A DNA stretch of 7,803 nucleotides from Candidatus Izemoplasma sp. Lineage in GTDB: Bacteria > Bacillota_I > Bacilli_A > Izemoplasmatales > Izemoplasmataceae. Location of the stretch: positions 1 through 7,803 of the forward strand of contig SLPE01000065.1 of NCBI GenBank assembly GCA_007132145.1. Reading direction: 5' to 3'. Positions 1 through 5,551 of this stretch are shown piece after piece. The number at the start of each line of letters is the position of its first letter. The first letter of the stretch is position 1. The translations under genes and the position numbers were made by a program. The notes below the pieces were generated by a model. That model worked only from the letters and a program-made list of their open reading frames with translations, did no database searches and had not been told where the DNA came from.

Positions 1-477
1 AGTCACAAAGGTCCGATACCCGCACGCCTGAAAAAACGGGTAGGCGCCAGAGCACGTATCCACACCGGGCGCACCCGGATGATCATGGCCATCTGTATGG
101 GGGACCGTCCATGGCAAAAGAACCGGATTGAAAAATATGAGGTCGATTTCATTGACATCCGGATACGTATGTTTCACAGTGTCTTCAAACCGACGCAGCA
201 ACGCTTGTCCCTTTTTTCGTCTCCTCATATTCCGGTCGACGAGCACGAAGGTGATGTAGGCTTTTTCCCTCTTTACGACGGTCCCGCTGATGAAGCCTTC
301 GATCGCATGGGGGCCTTCCAATACGTAAGTGACGATGTCGACGTCATCACGCGACTTCAAGAACGCCCGCTGAAATGCTTCAGCATCGAGCGGCTGATAG
401 ATGGTGTCTTGGATCATGTCGTTGAAAAAGGCGTGTGTATCCGAAAGATTGTGCGTCGTGAGATGTTCAATCGGCAT
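1..477 (-). CDS. GNAT-family N-acetyltransferase, C-terminal part beyond window edge
   Basis: The reverse strand is open for 159 codons from an ATG at 477 to the left edge with no stop. The protein is predicted to transfer an acetyl group from acetyl-CoA to an amine; the substrate cannot be told. The acetyl-CoA-binding motif A is visible: a beta strand (about residues 73-80, AYITFVLV) followed by the pyrophosphate loop R87-K-K-G90-Q-A92 and an amphipathic helix to about residue 103. A second strand follows near 110-116 (EIDLIFF). Residues 122-154 carry a His/Pro/Gly-rich stretch (HTDGHDHPGAPGV) and then AYPFFQACGY, resembling the aromatic C-terminal GNAT element with an insertion. The start at 477 is preferred because AAGGA lies 8 nt upstream; an in-frame ATG at 486 sits on top of that site. 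The gene is divergent from the signalling operon and has its own extended -10 promoter. Family assignment is by recognition of motif A; total length is unknown. Confidence 0.85.
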   Translation of the reverse strand, partial: MPIEHLTTHNLSDTHAFFNDMIQDTIYQPLDAEAFQRAFLKSRDDVDIVTYVLEGPHAIEGFISGTVVKREKAYITFVLVDRNMRRRKKGQALLRRFEDTVKHTYPDVNEIDLIFFNPVLLPWTVPHTDGHDHPGAPGVDTCSGAYPFFQACGYRTFVT

Positions 478-503
478 CGGTTTCATCCTTTCCTAGTGAC
501 TCC

Positions 504-512
504 ATTATATCA
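504..512 (-). promoter_or_regulatory. Extended -10 promoter of the GNAT gene
   Basis: The reverse strand reads TGATATAAT, a perfect TATAAT (504-509) with the TGn extension. No good -35 element lies 16-18 bp upstream, which fits an extended -10 promoter. Transcription would begin near 497, giving a leader of about 20 nt that carries the AAGGA ribosome binding site. Confidence 0.65.
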
Positions 513-685
513 AACGCTTCTACAATTTATCGAAAATAAGCGATTTTTCATCGTTCATGTTCGACCATGGATTTCATACAAGGGGGTATGGATTGTGAAA
601 ACATCCTCGGTCAAGCCGCCATCCGCCGCTTGCGTCCACAAAACACCCATCATCATTGCCATACCGGTCAACACGATTTTCAGGG

Positions 686-697
686 TTACAATTGTAA
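686..697. promoter_or_regulatory. Perfect 12-bp palindrome, candidate operator
   Basis: TTACAATTGTAA is its own reverse complement and covers the -35 element of the plus-strand promoter (692-697). Its core fits the TACAnnTGTA pattern known for BlaI/MecI/CopY-type repressors. No such repressor gene is in the window, so the assignment is inference. A 12-bp palindrome is expected by chance about once or twice in a window this size; its position is what makes it notable. Confidence 0.35.
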
Positions 698-719
698 TAT
701 GAGATTGTTAAGTTATAAT
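692..719 (+). promoter_or_regulatory. Predicted sigma-A-type promoter for the PAS-GGDEF-HD-GYP gene
   Basis: A -35 element TTGTAA (692-697, four of six matches) is followed after 16 bp by a perfect -10 TATAAT (714-719). Transcription would start near 726, leaving a leader of about 104 nt before the ATG at 830. It probably also drives the downstream GAF-GGDEF gene. Confidence 0.6.
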
Positions 720-816
720 AAAAGCAAGAAAAGCATTGTGAGAACGCCTACGATGAAATCCTATTTGCTTTTGTGTGTCGTTCACGATAGGGTGCATGTC
801 AAACGAATTCTCATGT

Positions 817-823
817 AGGGGGG
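817..823 (+). promoter_or_regulatory. Ribosome binding site of the PAS-GGDEF-HD-GYP gene
   Basis: AGGGGGG (817-823) followed by AG lies 6 nt before the ATG at 830 and fixes that start. No other candidate start with a binding site is nearby. Confidence 0.7.
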
Positions 824-829
824 AGCAAG

Positions 830-3800
830 ATGGTTTTAGAAAAACTGAGCCGACTGGACGAAACATTGTTCAAAGCGTTGTTCGATTTGATACCGGACTT
901 GATATCCATCCATGATGCCGAACTGAACATCGTCTACAGCAACTGGAACGGCTTCGGGGCGGTGTCCGCAGAAAAAAGACTGTTGAACACCAAGTGTTAC
1001 AAGACCTACCGTGGCTTTGACGACATCTGCCCCGAATGTCGCGTGAAAAGTGTATTCGAAACGGGAGAAGGATTCGCAGGGGAAGTGGCGCTTCCCGACG
1101 GAACCTGGGTGGATTTGCGGATGATTCCCATCAAGGGGGAGGGTGGCGCCGTCGAATTCGTGACGGAATGGGTCCGTGACGTCACGGACCGTAAAAAGGC
1201 GGAACAGGCGCTACGAGAAAAAGAAGAAGAACAACGTCTCCTCCTCGACAATACCGAAACGCTCGTCTGGTACTTGAAAGACGAGAAGACTTACGGGGTG
1301 ATGAACAAGGCCGCTGCCGATTTTTTCGACATCGATGCGGAAAGGGTCAAGGATATGAGCCTTCGTGCGCGTCGCGGACCCGAAGAAGAAATCGAGCGCT
1401 GCATTTCGGGTAACCGTGAAGTCTTCACGAAAAAAGAGAAGCTTCACAGCCAGGAGTGGGTCACGAACCGCCAAGGAGAACGAAGACGCCTCGCCATCAC
1501 CAAAACGCCAAAGATCGACGAAACCGGCCGTGTGGAATATGTCGTCTGCTCGGCCGAAGATGTTACGGAGCGTTGGAAAGCGCAACAAGAACTCATCCGA
1601 TCCGAAGAGAAGTATCGGTCGTTGATCGAGCAATCCGTGGACGGCGTCTTCTTGCATGACCTCGAAGGAAGGATCTTGGAAGTGAATCAGGCGGCACTCG
1701 ATCAGACGGGCTATTCGAAAGATGAATTGTCGAATTTGAATGTCCTTGACCTACATCCCGCCATTTCAGACATCAATCAGCCAGCCGAGGGCATCTTGGC
1801 GCAATGGCGACAGTGGCCAGTCGGGAAATCCGTCACGATCAAAGTTGAACACCGGCGTAAGGACGGCAGTGTCTATCCCGTTGAGATTCGCACAGGTAAA
1901 GTGGCATACGGCGACAAGGAATGCATGCTGGCGTTCGCAGTCGACATCACCGAACGGGAAAAAGCGGAACAAACGATCAAGAAAAGCGAATCGGATTTGA
2001 GAGAAGCCCATGCAATCGCGAAGTTGGGTCGATGGGATTTCGACCACACCAACCAAGCATGGCATTGTTCTAACACCTTTTTCGACATCCTCGAAGTGGA
2101 CCGTGAAACGTTCGAAGTCTCTCAAGAGGCGTTCCTATCGAAAATCCATCCTGAAGACCGAAACGCCGTCAAGCGAACTTGGGAAGACGCGCGAGCAAGG
2201 AAACGAAACGTTAAAATGGAATATCGTCTGCTTATGGAAGATGCGCGTATCAAACGGATTGTCGAACGGGGCAAAACGACGTTCGATGCGAAAGGTCGAG
2301 CGCTTCACTCGACCGGGGTCGTTCAAGACATCACCGAGTTGAGGGAAGCACAAGAGCGCTTCCTCCTATTGCACAACACGATGAATCAAGGCGTCATCTT
2401 CCAAGACAGGGAAGGGGTCATCACCTCGTGCAATCCGGCGGCCGAACGCATTCTCGGACTGACATTGGATCAGATGCAAGGGCTCACATCGAGGGATTCA
2501 AGATGGAAAATGATCGATGAAGAAGGTCGTGCAGTCGCAGGTGAAGACCATCCGGCGATGGTCGCCCTCAGAACCAAGCGGCAAGTCGGACCCCTCGTCA
2601 GGGGCGTCTACCATCCGGAGGAAGACCGATATGTGTGGCTGAACATCATCGCTATACCCTTGTTCAGTAGCGGTGATGAAGAACCTTACGAAGTCTATGC
2701 GACGATTGAAGACATCACGGATAAACGAAGCGTCCAGAAGGAATTACAGGCGACCAAAGACAGATTGGAAGCCATTTTGGACAATTTGCCGATCGGCATC
2801 GCCGTCAATTCTGTAGACCCGCAAGTCAACTTCACGTACATGAACGACAACTTCTTCAAAATCTACGATGTGAGCAAAGAAAGTCTACTAAAAGAAGACA
2901 ACTTCTGGAATGCCGTCTATGAGGATAAGGCTTTTCAAAAAACCATCAGGGACAGAGTATTGTCGGATGTCGCAAGCGGCGACCCCGAGCGTATGCGATG
3001 GGAAGACGTCCCCGTCAAGAAAGAAGGGAAACCGGTGCGCTACATCAACGCGCAAAACATCCCTCTTCCGGACGCGAACCTTTATGTTTCAACGGTTTCC
3101 GACGTCACGGACCGAAAACGCAAAGAAGACGAAATCCTCCACATCAGCAGGCACGACTATTTGACCGGCATTCCCAACCGACGTTACTACCAGGAGATGC
3201 TTGCTCGCTACGACCATGACAGACACTATCCGTTGGGCATCATCATCATGGACTTGAACGGTTTGAAGGTCATCAACGACGCCTACGGTTACGACGCCGG
3301 GAACATTGCCTTGAAGATGACCGCCAAAGTCTTGAAAAAAACTAAGCGTCGCGACGATTTCATCGCCAGGATCGGCGGTGACGAGTTCACCATCGTATGC
3401 CCGAATACGCATGTAGGCGGCATGGACGAACGGGTGACGCGCATCGAGAAGGAAATCGCTTTAAAATCGGTCCATGACATCACGTTGTCGTTGGCCATCG
3501 GCTACGATATCAAGCAAACCGGCAAGACCCGTATCCGCACGACCCTTATCAACGCCGAAAACAACATGCACAAGAACAAAGTGCTCTTCGGTAAGAGCAC
3601 CCGTAACGACACGATCCTTTCGATCTTGCAAACGTTGCAAGGCAAACATGAGGAAGAGAAAGTCCATGCCGAACGCGTCAGCAAGATCTGCAAAGCCATC
3701 GGCGAGGCGTTGGGCTTGAGGAAGAACGACCTCGCCGAACTCGAGAAAGCCGGACTGTATCATGATATCGGGAAAATCTCCGTTCCCGATACACTGTTGA

Positions 3801-4174
3801 AGAAACCGGGCAAATTGACGAATGCGGAATGGGTCAAGATGAAGGAACACACGATGTACGGTTATCAGATACTGCGCGCGGCCGATCGTTATTCAGGCAT
3901 CGCCGAATACGCCATGAGTCACCATGAACGCATCGACGGCAACGGCTATCCCAATGGTGTATCGGGGCATGAAATCCCCTTGTTTTCGCGGATCATTGCG
4001 GTCGCCGATGCCTACGAGGCGATGACATCGGATCGACCCTATCGAAAAGCGCTCTCGGAATCCGAAGCGCTTGCGGAACTGCAAGCGCATGCGGGGAAAC
4101 AGTTCGACGCTGAAATCATCGAGGTGTTCCTCCGTGACGTCCATCCCGAAAAGACATTCGAGAACGGCGACTGA
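830..4174 (+). CDS. Multi-PAS GGDEF / HD-GYP cyclic dinucleotide signalling protein
   Basis: An 1114-residue soluble sensor-enzyme with no signal peptide or membrane segment. Six PAS-like domains lie at about 12-121, 135-248, 259-376, 388-503, 510-631 and 643-761, each ending in the typical D(I/V)T(D/E) and charged linker helix (D117, D244, D372, D500, D628, D758). The first holds a cysteine cluster, C56 and C67-P-E-C70. The GGDEF domain (about 770-920) has D776-Y-L-T, metal-ligand D808, N816, an intact G849-G-D-E-F853 active site and an RxxD inhibitory site at R840/D843; the position equivalent to PleD D344 is N825. The HD-GYP domain (about 940-1105) is complete: H946, H978-D979 with K982, H1007, H1031-H1032, D1036-G-N-G-Y-P1041 and D1060. 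The family predicts synthesis of cyclic-di-GMP by GGDEF and hydrolysis by HD-GYP; which activity dominates cannot be seen. It is probably co-transcribed with the GAF-GGDEF gene 111 nt downstream. The stop is TGA. Confidence 0.96.
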   Translation: MVLEKLSRLDETLFKALFDLIPDLISIHDAELNIVYSNWNGFGAVSAEKRLLNTKCYKTYRGFDDICPECRVKSVFETGEGFAGEVALPDGTWVDLRMIPIKGEGGAVEFVTEWVRDVTDRKKAEQALREKEEEQRLLLDNTETLVWYLKDEKTYGVMNKAAADFFDIDAERVKDMSLRARRGPEEEIERCISGNREVFTKKEKLHSQEWVTNRQGERRRLAITKTPKIDETGRVEYVVCSAEDVTERWKAQQELIRSEEKYRSLIEQSVDGVFLHDLEGRILEVNQAALDQTGYSKDELSNLNVLDLHPAISDINQPAEGILAQWRQWPVGKSVTIKVEHRRKDGSVYPVEIRTGKVAYGDKECMLAFAVDITEREKAEQTIKKSESDLREAHAIAKLGRWDFDHTNQAWHCSNTFFDILEVDRETFEVSQEAFLSKIHPEDRNAVKRTWEDARARKRNVKMEYRLLMEDARIKRIVERGKTTFDAKGRALHSTGVVQDITELREAQERFLLLHNTMNQGVIFQDREGVITSCNPAAERILGLTLDQMQGLTSRDSRWKMIDEEGRAVAGEDHPAMVALRTKRQVGPLVRGVYHPEEDRYVWLNIIAIPLFSSGDEEPYEVYATIEDITDKRSVQKELQATKDRLEAILDNLPIGIAVNSVDPQVNFTYMNDNFFKIYDVSKESLLKEDNFWNAVYEDKAFQKTIRDRVLSDVASGDPERMRWEDVPVKKEGKPVRYINAQNIPLPDANLYVSTVSDVTDRKRKEDEILHISRHDYLTGIPNRRYYQEMLARYDHDRHYPLGIIIMDLNGLKVINDAYGYDAGNIALKMTAKVLKKTKRRDDFIARIGGDEFTIVCPNTHVGGMDERVTRIEKEIALKSVHDITLSLAIGYDIKQTGKTRIRTTLINAENNMHKNKVLFGKSTRNDTILSILQTLQGKHEEEKVHAERVSKICKAIGEALGLRKNDLAELEKAGLYHDIGKISVPDTLLKKPGKLTNAEWVKMKEHTMYGYQILRAADRYSGIAEYAMSHHERIDGNGYPNGVSGHEIPLFSRIIAVADAYEAMTSDRPYRKALSESEALAELQAHAGKQFDAEIIEVFLRDVHPEKTFENGD

Positions 4175-4233
4175 GGAACACGGCATCGGGAAACCTGTAT
4201 CAAGCTTCTCCCGTTCAGCAACTGAAGAACACG
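4171..4233. repeat. Imperfect 12-bp direct repeat, 51 bp apart
   Basis: CTGAGGAACACG (4171-4182) and CTGAAGAACACG (4222-4233) differ at one base; the match extends loosely upstream. The first copy contains the stop codon of the upstream gene, the second lies in the intergenic gap. It may be a remnant of a small duplication at the gene end or chance. Confidence 0.4.
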
Positions 4234-4272
4234 TGTTTTTTTGGAAACAATCATGAAACGATTTCGCAGGGC

Positions 4273-4278
4273 AAGGAG
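4273..4278 (+). promoter_or_regulatory. Ribosome binding site of the GAF-GGDEF gene
   Basis: AAGGAG lies 7 nt before the ATG at 4286 and decides that start over the upstream in-frame TTG at 4241 and over the ATG at 4292, which would be 13 nt away. Confidence 0.8.
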
Positions 4279-4285
4279 AGAAGAC

Positions 4286-5281
4286 ATGATCATGACAGAA
4301 GTCTACATACGAGAACACGAAACGTTCAAGCGCGTAAGGATTACGGCCAAGACGAAGCCGCAGATCACGAAAGAAGTCGTTTCTAAGTGGCAAGGCATCC
4401 TGGATGCGACCGCGGACATTCTCGAAGTCCCCGCGGGGTTGTTGATGCGCATCACCGAAAAACACATGGAAGTCTTCGTCAAGAGCGGTAACGAAGCCAA
4501 TCCCTACGAAAGGTATGGCAAAGACACCTTGGGTCACGGCCTCTACTGTGAAACCGTCGTCGCCGAAAACAAACCACTGCATATCGAGAATGCACTGAAT
4601 ACCGTCAAATGGAAAGACAATCCCGATGTCAAACTCAACATGATCAACTACTATGGGTTACCGATCAATTGGCCGGACGGAGAAGCATTCGGAACCATTT
4701 GTGTGCTCGATTCCAAGCGTCGGACCTTCAGCGACAGGCATCAAGCGTTGCTTAAGCTCTTCAAGTCCTCGATCGAAACGGATTTGCACAATCTGGTGTT
4801 GATCGACCAGTACAAGACCTTGGCGTCGACCGATCCGCTGACCGGCATCCCCAATCGTAGAAGCATTTTGGAACAGTTGGAACAAGCATGCTTTGCGCAT
4901 CGCGAGAAGACCGAACCGTTCACGGTCGTCATGCTCGACATCAACAAGTTGAAACACATCAACGACACGCACGGACACGATGTCGGTGACGACATCATCA
5001 AAGCGCTCGCTTCCCTCCTTCAAAAACGGCTACGAAAACCCGATAGGATCGGTCGCATCGGCGGCGACGAATTCTTGGTCATCTTGAAGGACACGGATGC
5101 CCAAGGCGCCTTTGCCGTCATGCGTGATCTCAAGGAAGCGGTGCAAAAGCATCGGCTATTACACAAACATGACGTCGATTTCGCCTATGGCGTTGCTGAA
5201 GTGACGAGCAAGGACGCTACCGTCAAACAGCTGATGAAAGAAGCGGACCGGGCCATGTTGAGACGAAAGAGAGAATCGTGA
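4286..5281 (+). CDS. GAF-GGDEF diguanylate cyclase
   Basis: A 331-residue cytoplasmic protein predicted to condense two GTP into cyclic-di-GMP. A GAF sensor domain spans about residues 30-165 and shows the recognisable GLYCETV and FGTICVLD stretches; the bound ligand is unknown. After a short linker, the GGDEF domain (about 178-331) is canonical: D183-P-L-T, metal-ligand D218, N226, the GHDVGD motif ending in D235, and G259-G-D-E-F263. An RxxD inhibitory site (R250-K-P-D253) is intact, so product feedback is expected. No EAL or HD domain and no membrane segment is present. The start at 4286 follows an AAGGAG; a longer reading from TTG at 4241 would add 15 basic residues without a binding site. 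It lies 111 nt after the multi-PAS gene on the same strand, with no clear promoter or strong terminator between, so an operon is likely. The stop is TGA. Confidence 0.94.
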   Translation: MIMTEVYIREHETFKRVRITAKTKPQITKEVVSKWQGILDATADILEVPAGLLMRITEKHMEVFVKSGNEANPYERYGKDTLGHGLYCETVVAENKPLHIENALNTVKWKDNPDVKLNMINYYGLPINWPDGEAFGTICVLDSKRRTFSDRHQALLKLFKSSIETDLHNLVLIDQYKTLASTDPLTGIPNRRSILEQLEQACFAHREKTEPFTVVMLDINKLKHINDTHGHDVGDDIIKALASLLQKRLRKPDRIGRIGGDEFLVILKDTDAQGAFAVMRDLKEAVQKHRLLHKHDVDFAYGVAEVTSKDATVKQLMKEADRAMLRRKRES

Positions 5282-5421
5282 CATGCGCTTTCGGGACACT
5301 TTTCGGCGTCACTGAGTGTCTATCACTTCAGCGTGTCGCTTCTTCCTACCGCGGTTCGACCATCTGCCTACGTGGATTGCACACCGAAAACGAATCATGA
5401 TACAGAGATTTGGTTTTTTTT

Positions 5422-5465
5422 ATGATATTTAGGATTTTTTACAATGATATTTGGGATTTTTTGCA
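5422..5465. repeat. 22-bp tandem repeat with T6 tracts, two copies plus a degenerate one
   Basis: Copy one (5422-5443) and copy two (5444-5465) differ at two of 22 bases; each starts ATGATATTT and contains a run of six T. A further run of eight T at 5414-5421, preceded by ATTTGG, looks like a degenerate third copy. The T-tracts recur about every 20-22 bp, close to two helical turns. The array ends 8 bp before the -35 element of the next promoter. Confidence 0.75.
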
Positions 5466-5471
5466 ATGTTA

Positions 5472-5519
5472 AATTGTCGTATGTGTATATGTGTGATAAA
5501 ATATTATATTAAGACAATT
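5472..5519. repeat. 7-bp inverted repeat bracketing the lipoprotein promoter
   Basis: AATTGTC (5472-5478) and GACAATT (5513-5519) are exact reverse complements, separated by 34 bp. The left arm overlaps the -35 element and the right arm lies just after the predicted transcription start, a layout compatible with a repressor looping or binding twice. No binding protein is identified. Confidence 0.35.
5474..5502 (+). promoter_or_regulatory. Promoter of the lipoprotein gene with extended -10
   Basis: TTGTCG (5474-5479) is separated by exactly 17 bp from TAAAAT (5497-5502, five of six matches), and TGA directly before the -10 gives a TGn extension. The predicted start is near 5509, leaving a leader of about 43 nt. 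T-tract repeats immediately upstream could act as an UP-like or curved element. Confidence 0.7.
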
Positions 5520-5540
5520 CGAAACGTCACAAGCCGGGAT

Positions 5541-5544
5541 GGAG
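5541..5544 (+). promoter_or_regulatory. Ribosome binding site of the lipoprotein gene
   Basis: GGAG, within GATGGAG, lies 7 nt before the ATG at 5552 and supports that start, which also begins the signal peptide. Confidence 0.65.
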
Positions 5545-5551
5545 TGCGATC

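Larger units (their letters stand above)
478..829. other. Divergent intergenic region
   Basis: About 350 bases lie between the two divergent genes. They hold the extended -10 promoter of the GNAT gene, a 35-codon minus-strand reading frame of doubtful status (555-662), the palindrome and promoter of the signalling gene (686-719), and that gene's leader (about 726-829). The leader shows no match to the conserved core of the cyclic-di-GMP-I riboswitch that I can recognise. I see no tRNA, terminator with a proper T-tract, or mobile element here. Confidence 0.6.
5282..5551. other. Intergenic region before the lipoprotein gene
   Basis: The first 120 bases are GC-richer and carry only a weak hairpin (GACACT 5295-5300 with AGTGTC 5315-5320, 14-nt loop, no T-tract after it). 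Positions about 5408-5465 hold three T-tracts and a 22-bp tandem repeat, and 5474-5502 the lipoprotein promoter. No convincing Rho-independent terminator for the signalling operon is visible. Confidence 0.55.

Noticed and set aside
79..702. A 207-codon plus-strand reading frame covering the left end.
   Set aside because: It lies opposite the GNAT gene, has no ribosome binding site, and its product resembles no family, whereas the reverse strand shows a clear acetyl-CoA motif.
726..829. Cyclic-di-GMP riboswitch in the leader of the signalling operon.
   Set aside because: The conserved core sequences of the class I riboswitch are not present, and no tetraloop-receptor pair is visible.
4213..4241. 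Possible terminator: stem TTCAG-CAA-CTGAA followed by AACACGTGTT and seven T.
   Set aside because: The GC-containing stem is 9 nt from the T-tract, and the hairpin next to the T-tract is weak and A/U-rich, so read-through into the GAF-GGDEF gene is more likely.
4241..4285. Upstream TTG start that would add 15 residues to the GAF-GGDEF protein.
   Set aside because: It has no ribosome binding site; AAGGAG is correctly placed for the ATG at 4286.
5295..5320. GACACT/AGTGTC hairpin after the GAF-GGDEF gene as a terminator.
   Set aside because: The loop is 14 nt and no T-tract follows.
5282..5400. Small reading frames of 10 and 29 codons on either strand.
   Set aside because: Very short, no ribosome binding site and no recognisable features.
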